Virus record (IMG/VR): IMGVR_UViG_3300027499_000001
Location: 1 to 61,847 of that record
DNA length: 61,847 nucleotides
Source: a virus
Reading direction: 5' to 3' (one strand)
Part shown: positions 14,361-23,117 of the stretch, one piece after another
Position numbering within the stretch: position 1 is the first letter of the stretch
Layout of the letters: every line of letters begins with the position of its first letter
Notes under the pieces: generated by a model
Databases searched by the model: none
What the model was told of the DNA's origin: nothing
What the model saw: the letters and a program-made list of their open reading frames with translations, nothing else
Translations under genes and position numbers: made by a program

Positions 14361-14554
14361 GCTGCCACCTCTTCTTTTGCCAGGATGGACTGCAGGCCCA
14401 CCAGCATTTGGTGAGCCTCCTTGCGTGTCAGAGGCGTGTGGATGCTTGCGCGATCGTTGCGCACAGAAAACCAAATGCCGCCGCTGTCCCACTCGTCAAT
14501 GTGGATGCGGAAGTCGGTCTCTGTGTACACCGTAACCATGATGTCTTTGTCCAT
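14357..14554 (-). CDS. Small protein of unknown function
   Basis: 65 residues, with aromatic strands (FRIHIDEWDSGGIWFSV) and a helical C-terminus. ATGA overlap with the next gene. Confidence 0.75.
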   Translation of the reverse strand: MDKDIMVTVYTETDFRIHIDEWDSGGIWFSVRNDRASIHTPLTRKEAHQMLVGLQSILAKEEVAA

Positions 14555-14585
14555 GTCATTTCTCTCTTTCTTTAGTGTTAAAGGG

Positions 14586-15134
14586 TTATCGTGCGTTGCC
14601 TTGCAGGCGGTCTGCTATCAGCTTGGCGTAGCCGGCGATGTCGACCCAGTGGTCGACCTTGTCGGGGTTGCCGTTGACGATGCGCGCCATCTTGTGCACG
14701 ATCATTTCCAGGGCTTCCCACTGATCATCGGCGAACGTCTTGTTGTGCCGTAGGGCGTGGTCCGCGAGCAGTCGTTTGATGCCCTGCATCAGCTCGGCGC
14801 CGTCCTTGAACTTGCCGTAGTCCTGGGCGCGGTTGTCCAGGGTCTCGTCCACGTATTTCAAGAAGCCCCCTTCAATGCCACCCTTGACAAAGTCTTGAGG
14901 ACTCAGGCCCAGCTTGGCGGCTATGGCCAGTTGATCTGAAGAGACAATAACTTTGCGGCCTGTCTTTGGCTCAGGCATCGGCACCATCTCAGGGGCCTGA
15001 AACATGCCGTCCAAGACCTGCTTGCGCAGCTTGTAGGTCATGCCCATGGCGGCCTCAAACTTTTCGGCCACCTTGGCCACATCAGCATCGGGGTGCTTGC
15101 GGAAATACTCTCTGATTTTTTCTGACTTGGTCAT
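14586..15134 (-). CDS. DUF6378-like phage protein
   Basis: 182 residues. The N-terminus is helix-turn-helix-like (IREYFRKHPDADVAKVAEKF). The C-terminal half carries the DUF6378 pattern RAQDYGKF ... ALEMIVHKMARIVNGNPDKVDHWVDIAGYAKLI. That family is widespread in phages and shows a helical MazG-like arrangement, but its reaction is not established. The two halves may be a DNA-binding plus enzymatic fusion (inference). Confidence 0.85.
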   Translation of the reverse strand: MTKSEKIREYFRKHPDADVAKVAEKFEAAMGMTYKLRKQVLDGMFQAPEMVPMPEPKTGRKVIVSSDQLAIAAKLGLSPQDFVKGGIEGGFLKYVDETLDNRAQDYGKFKDGAELMQGIKRLLADHALRHNKTFADDQWEALEMIVHKMARIVNGNPDKVDHWVDIAGYAKLIADRLQGNAR

Positions 15135-15616
15135 GCTTCTTCCTTCTTAGTTTGAACAATTGCGCTTGCCTTGCCCTGGGCGATTTCCCGGTAAACAAAG
15201 TCGTGCGCCTTCTCGATGTCGTAAACAGTGGCCTGCGCCAGCTGCTCCTCATGCAGGTCCATCACCAGCTTGAGCTTTTCCCACTCTTTGGCTGTCATGA
15301 TGAACCGCATGCCCCGTGCGACGCCTCTGCGGGAGAGCTCCAGCAGCGCGTCTTGTCCTTGTCTGATCTCGTCCATCCAATCGCTGCCCATGCCGCTCAT
15401 GGCCAGGGCCTCGGTGATGTTGAACGCGCCGATCAGCATGTCAATGTCTTCTTTGACCGCGTGGCCCACTCGGACCTGCTCCAAGGCAGCGCGGTTCTTG
15501 AGCTGTGCGTCCAGGTAAATGCCTGGCAGTTCGCGAACAGGTTTGAAGCCGGAGAGGATGTAGTCCATGGGGCTTTGGAGCACAGGCTTGGGTCGGTACT
15601 TGCTACGCTTTCTCAT
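15131..15616 (-). CDS. Conserved phage protein (RKRSKYRPKxV family)
   Basis: 161 residues from the ATG at 15616. Basic N-terminus MRKRSKYRPKPV, then LSGFKPVRELPG and a long helical body. This is a common uncharacterised family in phages of Burkholderiales and related hosts. ATGA overlap with the preceding gene. Confidence 0.8.
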   Translation of the reverse strand: MRKRSKYRPKPVLQSPMDYILSGFKPVRELPGIYLDAQLKNRAALEQVRVGHAVKEDIDMLIGAFNITEALAMSGMGSDWMDEIRQGQDALLELSRRGVARGMRFIMTAKEWEKLKLVMDLHEEQLAQATVYDIEKAHDFVYREIAQGKASAIVQTKKEEA

Positions 15617-15867
15617 AGGACGTTCGCCACGAGAACGCCTCCAAGAGATGTGATCACAAGAAGGATGTACCCCCATGCGCGGGCCGTGATCCGTGGTTCC
15701 GGCTTCTTGAGGAACGCACCTTGAATGCGCTCCTCATCCCAGGACATTGGACGTGCCCGTGGAACGTAGGAAACACCAATCAACACCTTACCGGTGTTGA
15801 AGTATCTCCCTGTCATAGCAAGGTCTCGGTAGACCATGTCGGACTTATCTGCGTGTAATTCAATCAT
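15613..15867 (-). CDS. Small C-terminal-anchored membrane protein
   Basis: 84 residues. The last 20 or so (WGYILLVITSLGGVLVANVL) form a membrane helix. A heptamer doublet (15684-15697) encodes EPRITA just before it. A promoter lies 34-61 bases upstream. The preceding gene runs through that promoter and ends 8 bases inside this one. Confidence 0.75.
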   Translation of the reverse strand: MIELHADKSDMVYRDLAMTGRYFNTGKVLIGVSYVPRARPMSWDEERIQGAFLKKPEPRITARAWGYILLVITSLGGVLVANVL

Positions 15868-16069
15868 TGCACTCTTTCTCCTTTCTATGTAGACGCGTTG
15901 ATCTTAGCATACTCAATTCACTTGTCAACAACTCTACTATATTTTCTGCTCTTAACCAAGCGGATCGCCATTGACGCTGGTCTTCAATGCGCTGTGCAGC
16001 CTCTTCAAGCAAGTCCGCTATCGCGGGGTAAATCTCTTTAACCGCGCGCAGCTCCTCTCGTAGTTTCAT
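15860..16069 (-). CDS. Small helical protein of unknown function
   Basis: 69 residues from the ATG at 16069 (GAGGAG 5 bases upstream; the GTG at 16075 is less likely). Helical, acidic then basic (LREELRAVKEIYPAIADLLEEAA). The 15901 promoter lies inside this gene. Confidence 0.7.
   Translation of the reverse strand: MKLREELRAVKEIYPAIADLLEEAAQRIEDQRQWRSAWLRAENIVELLTSELSMLRSTRLHRKEKECND
15901..15928 (-). promoter_or_regulatory. Strong sigma-70-like promoter
   Basis: On the minus strand TTGACA is followed after 16 bases by TAAGAT, near-consensus. It lies inside the 15860-16069 gene and about 34 bases upstream of the 15867 start. It shares the TTGAC core and the TAAGAT -10 with 7392-7420. Confidence 0.65.
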
Positions 16070-16071
16070 GG

Positions 16072-16314
16072 TCACTCCTCATCGGTGTCTTCAAAGTAGC
16101 TATCAATAATCTGGTCCTCCCACAGCATGATCTGATCTTCGCTGAAGGTCTTCAAGATGTCCACCTGGCGGGGCTTGCCGCTGGGTCCGACAATGGTGAG
16201 CAGGGCTTTGGTGATGTCCATCTGCACGGGCAGTTCCACGCCTTCCACCACCAGAGGAGGCAGCATCTCAAAAGTGAGTTCGACGGGGAACGTCATCTCT
16301 GTCTGGTATTTCAT
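16072..16314 (-). CDS. Small acidic protein of unknown function
   Basis: 80 residues from the ATG at 16314. Beta-rich N-terminus (TFPVELTFEMLPPLVV) and an acidic C-terminus ending in EDTDEE. Its end overlaps the next start. No family. Confidence 0.75.
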   Translation of the reverse strand: MKYQTEMTFPVELTFEMLPPLVVEGVELPVQMDITKALLTIVGPSGKPRQVDILKTFSEDQIMLWEDQIIDSYFEDTDEE

Positions 16315-16630
16315 TCTTGGCCTTCTTTCTGTTTTCTTCAATGCGTTGCAGCGTTAGGGATTCTTGGTAGGCGTGGTCAAACGCCGGCAGGACCAAGCTG
16401 TAGATGTACACCCCGATGGACACCTTGTAGAAGGTGGACAGTTCCTTGAGGATGTAGTAAGTCTCCTCGTTGACGGAAATGCTTTTGTAGCGCTGTCCCG
16501 TGCGCATGGAAGGTGAAGCGCGATCTGGCTGCTTGTCCAGCTTTGGTCTGCCAACCTTCTTGGGGCGTCCACGCTTACGTCTCTTCTGACGTACATAGGC
16601 CACGGGTGGCGTATCTTCTTCCTCTGACAT
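16268..16630 (-). CDS. AT-hook / ribbon-helix-helix-like DNA-binding protein
   Basis: 120 residues. A basic N-terminus with RKRGRPKKVGRPK contains tandem GRP cores as in AT-hooks. The middle (YKSISVNEETYYILKELSTFYKVSIG) looks like a ribbon-helix-helix strand and first helix. It could be an early regulator or nucleoid-type protein. It is the first gene after the terminator of the replication operon and overlaps the next gene by 47 bases. Confidence 0.65.
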   Translation of the reverse strand: MSEEEDTPPVAYVRQKRRKRGRPKKVGRPKLDKQPDRASPSMRTGQRYKSISVNEETYYILKELSTFYKVSIGVYIYSLVLPAFDHAYQESLTLQRIEENRKKAKNEIPDRDDVPRRTHF

Positions 16631-16665
16631 GTAATTCTCCTTTCTTTGGAACCGATCAGTTTATC

Positions 16666-16695
16666 AAAAAAGGAGCCAGGAGCAGGTCCTGGCTC
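16666..16695 (-). terminator. Intrinsic terminator after the replication operon
   Basis: A 9-base perfect stem (GAGCCAGGA / TCCTGGCTC, arms at 16673-16681 and 16687-16695) with a 5-base loop, then T6 in the minus direction. It lies 49 bases past the DNA polymerase stop and separates the replication operon from the early block. Confidence 0.9.
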
Positions 16696-16743
16696 AATGG
16701 AGTCTCGTCATGATCGGGGCAACTGCGATTGTCCCGTCAAGAA

Positions 16744-18621
16744 TTATGCCGCTGAACCCCAGCTCGGTCCAGTCTCAACGTCCACGCGAGAAGGTACTTC
16801 CAGGCGCACGGCGGTGGCCATGATGTTGGCCGCCTCGCGGGCCTCTTCCTTGTTGCGCACGGACAGTGCAACTTCATCGTGCACCTGCAGCAGCAGGTTA
16901 AAGCCTGCCTTGTGCAGGGCCACCATGCCCGCTTTGGTCTGGTCTGCGGCCGAACCCTGGATCAACCGGTTCAGGCCCTTGTACGTGCCGCTGCGCTTGA
17001 TCCGTGAGCCGTAGGCAATGACTGCCTGCTCGTGCGGCAGCGCCTTGTTGACGCCCCACTCAATCGGCTCCCACAGGGGGAAGCGGCACTTGCGCCCGAG
17101 CAGCGTGCGGATTGACCCGCCAGACGACGGGTGCTCGATGCGCTTCATGACAGCGTCCACGGTGCCCTTCAAGAACGGGACCTTGCTGTGGAAGGTGCCG
17201 ATCAGCTCGCTGGCCTCGTCCACGGGCAGGTCCAGCTGCTGCGCCAGCTTTGCTTTGCCCATGCCGTACATCAGCCCCAGGCCAATGGTCTTGGCAGCTT
17301 TGCGTTTGATGCCGGCCATGTCGGCGACCATCTGGTGGAAGTCGGTGTTGGGGTTGTCGCGGTAGGCCTGAGCCATCTTCTCCGCACCGGGCAGGCCCAG
17401 CAGGGTGGCGTAGTGCACCAAGAGGCGCGGCTCCTGGGAGCTGAAGTCGTTGGCCGCCCACATGTCGCCGTCCTCTGGGAGGAACAAGCCTCGCACCATT
17501 GGCCCGATGATCTCGTGGCGCGCGGGCACCTGCTGGAGGTTGGGGTTGCTGGCCGACAGGCGGCCGGTGACGGTGCCGCCGTCTTCGTTGCGCATTTGGT
17601 TGAAGTGCGTGTGGATGCGTCCGTCCTTAGAGCTGTGCTTGAGGTAGGGCTCCAGGAACGTGCCGTGGGTCTTGTTCAGCTCACGGGCCTCCAGGATCAT
17701 CTTGGCCATGGGGTGCTCGTGCGTGTCCAGAAAGCTCTTGGTAAAGCTCGGCGCGCCAGCGGCGGTCTTGGGGTACTGCACGCCCAGGCGGTCAAACGCT
17801 GCGGCGATGGACTGGGCTGCCCAGATGTCCACCTGCATGCCTGCTTGGCTCTTCAGGAACGCCAGGATTTCTTTTTCCTTGGTGCGCATGTCGCGCATGT
17901 GCGCTTCGCACTTGGCGCGGTCAAAGTTGATGCCCTTGAGCGTGATGTCCACCAGCACCGGCAGCACCTCTGTCTCGAGATCAAAGATGGACTCGACCTC
18001 GTCGCGGGCCAGCAGGGCCTTGAAGTGATGCCAGAGCTTGAGCGTGAGCGCGGCGTCCTGCTCAGCGTAATCGCCCACGTGCATGGCCGGCAGCTTCCAC
18101 AGCTCCTTTTTAGGGTGCACACCAAAGTCGGACGCGGACTCTTTCAAGCCCTGCTCAGACTTGATCTCCTTGAGGTAGTCAAAGCCCAGGCTGTTCAAGC
18201 TGTAGGCAAAGCGGTTCTCGTCCAAGAGAGGCGCGGCCAGCATGGTGTCGTAAATCGTGCCGTTTACTTCGAACCCGGTGGCTCGGAGCCATCCGAGGTC
18301 GTAGGCGGCGTTGTGCATGATCTTGTCTGCCGGCGTTGCGAGAACATCTTTGACCCACCGCTCCACCAGACGCTTGTCAAGATTTCCACCACCAGCATGA
18401 GCAACAGGAAAATAGCCAGCCCAGCCATCCACGGCGATTGCGTACCCAACGATAAAACCGTCGTTGCGAGGCCAGCCAGGACCAAGCGACTCCATGTTCG
18501 GATCACAGGTTTCCAGGTCAATTGCAATCTCCTTTGCTTCGCTCAGGTTAGGGAAAATTTGTGGGGGGAGCCACTCGGAAATCCGAGGGAACATGGACAT
18601 GGTCTTGGTGTCGCGCTTCAT
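16744..18621 (-). CDS. Family A DNA polymerase with 3'-5' exonuclease domain
   Basis: 625 residues, phage PolA size. Exonuclease motifs are visible: AIDLET (33-38), HNAAYDLGW (103-111) and YAEQDA (185-190). Polymerase motif A is DFSSQEPR (392-399), the O-helix is RKAAKTIGLGLMYG (440-453), and motif C is QVHDE (579-583). The residue equivalent to E. coli Phe762 is Leu448, a substitution that tends to mark slower-replicating or temperate phages in virome surveys. The usual Leu of motif A (ELR) is Pro. It starts at an ATGA overlap with the helicase gene, so the operon is tightly coupled. It carries out replicative synthesis and proofreading. Confidence 0.95.
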   Translation of the reverse strand: MKRDTKTMSMFPRISEWLPPQIFPNLSEAKEIAIDLETCDPNMESLGPGWPRNDGFIVGYAIAVDGWAGYFPVAHAGGGNLDKRLVERWVKDVLATPADKIMHNAAYDLGWLRATGFEVNGTIYDTMLAAPLLDENRFAYSLNSLGFDYLKEIKSEQGLKESASDFGVHPKKELWKLPAMHVGDYAEQDAALTLKLWHHFKALLARDEVESIFDLETEVLPVLVDITLKGINFDRAKCEAHMRDMRTKEKEILAFLKSQAGMQVDIWAAQSIAAAFDRLGVQYPKTAAGAPSFTKSFLDTHEHPMAKMILEARELNKTHGTFLEPYLKHSSKDGRIHTHFNQMRNEDGGTVTGRLSASNPNLQQVPARHEIIGPMVRGLFLPEDGDMWAANDFSSQEPRLLVHYATLLGLPGAEKMAQAYRDNPNTDFHQMVADMAGIKRKAAKTIGLGLMYGMGKAKLAQQLDLPVDEASELIGTFHSKVPFLKGTVDAVMKRIEHPSSGGSIRTLLGRKCRFPLWEPIEWGVNKALPHEQAVIAYGSRIKRSGTYKGLNRLIQGSAADQTKAGMVALHKAGFNLLLQVHDEVALSVRNKEEAREAANIMATAVRLEVPSRVDVETGPSWGSAA

Positions 18622-20117
18622 AGTCTGAAGCCTTTCTGTTCATTCTTGGGCAGCACGATATGAAGCGTTTGTTTGGCGCGGGTGATGCCCACGTACAACA
18701 GACGGTTGATGTCGTCTGAGTTCTTGTCGTAGTCTTTGGCAAATTTGGTGGACAGGTCTGAGAGCAGCAGCACGTTGTCTGCCTCGCCGCCCTTGGCCCC
18801 GTGGATCGTGGACAGCTTGATGGGCACGTGGCCCGTGAGCCGTGTGTTGCGCCTCAAGAGCGAGACCAGGTAGTCCCGGCGGTCCTCGCTGATCTTGGTC
18901 AGCGCCTTGTGCCAGATTTCATCTGAAAGAAGTCCGTGCTTTTCTTTCAGCAAAGAAAGTGAGTACATACTTACGGGGTCCGCCGTGCGCAGCATCTTGT
19001 GGCCATGCTTGATGTGGTCACCGTCCATGTACTTGTAGATCATCTTGACCACGGGGAACGGCACTTCGCCGCCCTTGCGCAGCTTCTCCCAGCCCAGCAC
19101 GGCGGTGAGGATGCTCTCGCTGACGCTGCGTTGGCCGTGGCGCTCGAACAGCAGGCCCTGGCTCTTGATCCAGTCGTGCATGTCGGTGAGCATGTAGTTC
19201 GTGCTGGCCAGGATGAGCCAGTTGCCGTGGCTGATGTCGACTTGCTGGAAGTCGTTGTAGTAGTTGATGCTGCCGACCTCTTCGCGCGCCTTCCAGACCT
19301 TGGGCTGGCGGTGCTTGATGCGCTTGACCACACGGTTGGCTAGGTCGTGGATTTTGGCGGGGACCCGGTAGGACTGATCAAGGACCTTGACATCACCCGT
19401 AAACCCCAAGAAGCTCTCGACATCCGCACCCGCCCAGGTGTAGACAGCCTGGTCGTCGTCGCCTGCCAAAAAGCAGCGCTGGGCGCGCAACGCGAGTTGT
19501 TCGACCAGCCTCCATTGCAAACGTGACAGGTCCTGGGCCTCGTCGATGATCAATGCTTCGAGCTTTGGCAGGCGCTCGGGCTCCAGCAGCACGTGCTCCA
19601 AGAGGTCGGTAAAGTCCAGAAGGTTGCGAGATGTCTTGTAGTGGCGGTAGGCGCGCTCGACGTACTCAAAATGGAACCACTCAATGTCCATCTTGGACTG
19701 GTTGTAGTGGGTCTTGAGGTCCATGCCCCGGATGCGGGCGATGTTGATCTCATTCAAGATCGGGTTGTCGGCTTTGACCGCAAACTCTTCCTCGCCGCTC
19801 TCGATGGCCAACTCGATGCCGGCTTCCTGGGCAAACTCTTTGTAGTGCTCGGGCGACATCATGTCCTTGGTGCCGATGCCCAGGCACCGGTAGGCCAGGC
19901 TGTGCAGCGTGCGAAAGAACGGGAAGTCGGTGTCGGGGTTCAGGTGCGGGAACTTCTGGATGGCCCTGTCGCGCGCTTCGGTGGCCGCCTTCTTGGTGAA
20001 CGCAAAGTAGCCGATCTTCATCGGGTGCACGTTGTTGGCCAGCTCGGTCTCAACGATGCTCAAGAGGTAGGTGGTCTTGCCTGACCCAGGTGGGCCGAAC
20101 ACTTTGGTGATGTTCAT
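18618..20117 (-). CDS. UvrD/Rep-type superfamily 1 DNA helicase
   Basis: 499 residues. Walker A GPPGSGKTT (8-16), motif II IIDEAQD (190-196), motif III GDDDQAVYTWAGAD (219-232), motif IV QSYR (248-251) and motif VI near the C-terminus (LLYVGITRAK) match the family. It probably unwinds the fork or displaces proteins ahead of the polymerase. It lies between the primase and polymerase genes, with overlaps of 1 and 4 bases. No DnaB-type replicative helicase was seen. Confidence 0.92.
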   Translation of the reverse strand: MNITKVFGPPGSGKTTYLLSIVETELANNVHPMKIGYFAFTKKAATEARDRAIQKFPHLNPDTDFPFFRTLHSLAYRCLGIGTKDMMSPEHYKEFAQEAGIELAIESGEEEFAVKADNPILNEINIARIRGMDLKTHYNQSKMDIEWFHFEYVERAYRHYKTSRNLLDFTDLLEHVLLEPERLPKLEALIIDEAQDLSRLQWRLVEQLALRAQRCFLAGDDDQAVYTWAGADVESFLGFTGDVKVLDQSYRVPAKIHDLANRVVKRIKHRQPKVWKAREEVGSINYYNDFQQVDISHGNWLILASTNYMLTDMHDWIKSQGLLFERHGQRSVSESILTAVLGWEKLRKGGEVPFPVVKMIYKYMDGDHIKHGHKMLRTADPVSMYSLSLLKEKHGLLSDEIWHKALTKISEDRRDYLVSLLRRNTRLTGHVPIKLSTIHGAKGGEADNVLLLSDLSTKFAKDYDKNSDDINRLLYVGITRAKQTLHIVLPKNEQKGFRL

Positions 20118-21649
20118 CAGAACGGACTCCTTTGTGTGCGCTGCTCTGGCGTCTCAAAGGGGGCGTCCTGGCGGTTGAAGCGAGGGATGCGCCAGCACCG
20201 TGCTGCGCGGTTCTTGAGGAAGAGACTGATGGGCTCGCCGCCCAGGTCTCGCAGTCGTTGTGCCATCTTCGGTGCAGTCATGCCCTTGAAGTTGTTGCGC
20301 ACCAGGTGCGCCTCCAGGTCCTTCATGCGGAAGTAGGTCTTGGCCTCGTCTTCATCCGTCCATGGGCGGCCCATGAGGATTTCGTCGCGGTCCATTGCCT
20401 GCTGCAGGTGCGTGCAAAATTCTTCGAGCAGATCGTTGAAGCGACCGGTGATGCTGGTGTCTTCGCTCGCCTCAGTGATCTGTTCAGTTTCAACCATCTC
20501 CTTGAGCAGCGCATTGAGCAGCTGTTCCCAGTCTTGCTTGCGCAGTGTGGGCGGCAGGAGGTTGAGTTTTTCGACGCAGGCTTTTTGGAAAGCGGCCTGT
20601 GCGAACAGGCTCTCGGTGTCCAGTTCGATCCGCTTGCCGTTGATGTCAAGGAACCACAGTGGTGGCTCGGAGTTGTACTTGGACAGCGATGACATCTGCG
20701 GGGAGTCTGGCCCGTGGGCCCCGATCCCGTGTTTGCGTGTCCTGCAAAGGCCGCTGTTGCAAAAGCTGTTGAGCGGTGCGTCCTTGCACTTGTAGCGATA
20801 GTCTTTCTTGTGCAGCTGCTTGACCAGAATCTGGACTTCGTTGTTGGGCAGCGGCGGCGCTACGTACTTGAGGTTGTGCTCTACCAGGGCGTCGTCCCAG
20901 TGTATGGGGATGACCTTCTTGAGGTAGATGCCGATGTTGAAGAGTGCGTTGTTGCGTGTGCCTTCTGGCACGCCCTGGGCACATAGTGCCTGCAAGCATG
21001 GAGGGCCGTCCTTGATCGGGTGATCCGGCTCCTTGGGCTCTTCGGGAAATTTGAGGTCAGGGTCCTGGACCCACTGGTTGTACAGCTCGTAGAACTCTTC
21101 GAGCGTCGCGGCCGTGCCATCGTCCTTGATGGCGTAGCGCATTGTCTGGTCCCCACCGAAGTACGGCAGGTTCAAGAAGTTGCCCGTGTCGCCACGGTCA
21201 ACCAGGATTTCAGCTTGCTTGGGAAAAATCTCGCGGCCGGCTTCGCCCAGAAGCGCAGCACAGGCCTTGAGAAACCGCTGCATCTCAGCAGCGGGGATGG
21301 GTTCTTTGACGAACAGGAAAACGTGCGCGCCGCCAGACTTGCTGCGGCACACAATCATTGGTAGCTCAAGGCTCCTGACCTTTTTTATGAGGCCAGTGTG
21401 GTCCAGTGGATACTGGTCAATGTCAATACAGCCCCAGATGCAGGAGTTATCCGCCCGGATCGGGATAATTCCCAGACTCGGCTCAACGCCTTCAAGGTGT
21501 TTGACCCACAGGTCGTCAGTCGGTGGCTTGCGCACCACGACGGCCTTGCCTGCCTGTTTCCCGTCTCCTCGGGATGATTCAATTTTGTATGTTCCATAGG
21601 CGATGTCCAGGCCGGAAAAAATCGCTTTGAACCTGGTGATGTCGATCAT
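20117..21649 (-). CDS. Archaeo-eukaryotic-type primase (AEP/PrimPol)
   Basis: 510 residues. The catalytic DxD (IDID, 75-78) and the KSGGAH segment (104-109) are typical of AEP primases, close to the domain seen in TOTE-type and phage PrimPol proteins. A CKDAPLNSFCNSGLC segment downstream resembles the zinc-binding motif of these primases. The remaining C-terminal part is helical and may contact the helicase. It would make RNA or DNA primers for the adjacent PolA. Confidence 0.85.
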   Translation of the reverse strand: MIDITRFKAIFSGLDIAYGTYKIESSRGDGKQAGKAVVVRKPPTDDLWVKHLEGVEPSLGIIPIRADNSCIWGCIDIDQYPLDHTGLIKKVRSLELPMIVCRSKSGGAHVFLFVKEPIPAAEMQRFLKACAALLGEAGREIFPKQAEILVDRGDTGNFLNLPYFGGDQTMRYAIKDDGTAATLEEFYELYNQWVQDPDLKFPEEPKEPDHPIKDGPPCLQALCAQGVPEGTRNNALFNIGIYLKKVIPIHWDDALVEHNLKYVAPPLPNNEVQILVKQLHKKDYRYKCKDAPLNSFCNSGLCRTRKHGIGAHGPDSPQMSSLSKYNSEPPLWFLDINGKRIELDTESLFAQAAFQKACVEKLNLLPPTLRKQDWEQLLNALLKEMVETEQITEASEDTSITGRFNDLLEEFCTHLQQAMDRDEILMGRPWTDEDEAKTYFRMKDLEAHLVRNNFKGMTAPKMAQRLRDLGGEPISLFLKNRAARCWRIPRFNRQDAPFETPEQRTQRSPF

Positions 21650-21768
21650 TTCTTCTTTCTAGTGAGGTGGGGCCTACTCATGCCGAGGCGGGTACCCGTG
21701 TATTGCCTTCCAGGAGCTACCTGGAACGACTCAACTATCAGTTTCCCCTGCACTTTCGGCCCCGAAAA

Positions 21769-22545
21769 TCAAAATGGAGCTGGTCCGTTGCTTGACTCAG
21801 CGCCCTCTGCACTCTCGTGCTTGACTTTCACGTCACCCGCACTGACCGACTGTGCGAATGCCTTGGCTGCGTTGTAGATTTCAGCGCTCTCGACAGGGCC
21901 GATGCGCTCGATTTCCCAGCCAAACCACTTGCCCTTGTCGTTGGACTCGGCCACTGTGGTCAGCATATACAGCTGGCTGTACATCGGAGGCGTGAACAAG
22001 CCGTTCTTGCCCTGGAGCTTAACCGACTGCATCATGGAGTTCCACTTGCGGCTCTTTTTCAGCTGCGTGGACTTCATGGTGATGAGGGCAGGCTCAGGGA
22101 TACCGTTTTCACTCACCAACATCACGTAGTAATTGGCGGTGTTTTCGATGTAGTTGCCGTTGTCCAGGTAATCCTTGTTATCGCCAGGCTCTTTGTGAGT
22201 CTGCGACAGGATGTCGCTGGTAGCAGGGTAGATATGCACAGGTGCACCGCTGCCTTGACCGCGTGGGGCCCACTCGATGTATTGGCGCACATAGGCGCAG
22301 GGCACAACAGTGATACCTTTCTTGCCGTCAAACAGCTCACCTGTCACGGAGTTGAGGATCATGCCTGGGAGGGCACCATCAACTTCGCCGACTTCAGGGC
22401 TGGTGCTGGTGAGCAGGCGCAGGAATGGCAGTGCATAGTCATCCTGCGTCATGCCGTCAAAGCCGGCCCCAGCGTCCTGTTCCAGGTCGCTCATGATTGC
22501 CAGTGCGGTGCTGGCCTTCTGTTCCGCGATTTCGTTCTTAGCCAT
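21769..22545 (-). CDS. Putative single-stranded DNA-binding protein
   Basis: 258 residues. The layout 'LPFLRLLTSTSPEVGEVDGALPGMILNSVTGE' followed by beta-rich segments and a tail ending in SSNGPAPF resembles phage SSB-like proteins of the T7 gp2.5 type, whose acidic tail ends in an aromatic residue. It is located with the primase and polymerase. It could instead be another recombination-associated protein. Confidence 0.55.
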   Translation of the reverse strand: MAKNEIAEQKASTALAIMSDLEQDAGAGFDGMTQDDYALPFLRLLTSTSPEVGEVDGALPGMILNSVTGELFDGKKGITVVPCAYVRQYIEWAPRGQGSGAPVHIYPATSDILSQTHKEPGDNKDYLDNGNYIENTANYYVMLVSENGIPEPALITMKSTQLKKSRKWNSMMQSVKLQGKNGLFTPPMYSQLYMLTTVAESNDKGKWFGWEIERIGPVESAEIYNAAKAFAQSVSAGDVKVKHESAEGAESSNGPAPF

Positions 22546-22562
22546 GATTCGTGTTCCTTGTT

Positions 22563-23117
22563 TCAGTTTGATTTGATGACAGCCTTTTGGCCAATGAATA
22601 CGCCAAAAAGCTCAGTGTCGACGGGCTCACCCTTCTCGACACGTTCCTTAACCCAGGCCTTGAGGGTCTGGGGCTCTATCTTCTGTGCTTGCTCGGCAGG
22701 GTAGCCTTGCGCGCCCAGGAGATTCAGTAGACGAGCAGACAGCTCGTCTTCACCGCGACCGAAGCGGACGCTGATGGTGTTCTTGATGATGTCGTCAAAG
22801 CCGTGATCGCGCAACCACTGGTACGCTTCTGCCTGACGGGCCTTTGGAATGCTCGCTCCGTAGAACGGCTTGATGTCAATGCTACTGCCATCTTCCATGA
22901 CAAACTTTTTCATCCCGGTCTCGGCCATGGCCTCGGGGATGGTCTGTTCTGTCAGCTTGCGGTACTGCTCGTTTCGCTCGGCAAGGACTTGCTCCATGTC
23001 GGCGATTTCCTTCTCGAGCATCTTGGCGCGTTTGGCGAGACCAGCGATACCAGATACCTGGTCGTCTGATACCTTCAATGCACCTGCGTCATCCTCAAAT
23101 AAATTCGTAAGACTCAT
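22563..23117 (-). CDS. Coiled-coil phage protein of unknown function
   Basis: 184 residues with a long helix (LAKRAKMLEKEIADMEQVLAERNEQYRKL) then an alpha/beta C-terminal part. Such proteins sit next to SSB genes in several phage replication operons and may be host-nuclease inhibitors or loaders. This is only context. Confidence 0.7.
   Translation of the reverse strand: MSLTNLFEDDAGALKVSDDQVSGIAGLAKRAKMLEKEIADMEQVLAERNEQYRKLTEQTIPEAMAETGMKKFVMEDGSSIDIKPFYGASIPKARQAEAYQWLRDHGFDDIIKNTISVRFGRGEDELSARLLNLLGAQGYPAEQAQKIEPQTLKAWVKERVEKGEPVDTELFGVFIGQKAVIKSN

Noticed and set aside
17131-18663. 510-codon open frame on the plus strand
   Set aside because: It is the antisense of the DNA polymerase gene, lacks a ribosome site and shows no protein-like pattern; a codon-bias shadow.
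20117-21649. Complete TOTE conflict (defence) system
   Set aside because: Only the primase domain style is similar; the helicase and nuclease arrangement is separate and fits phage replication.
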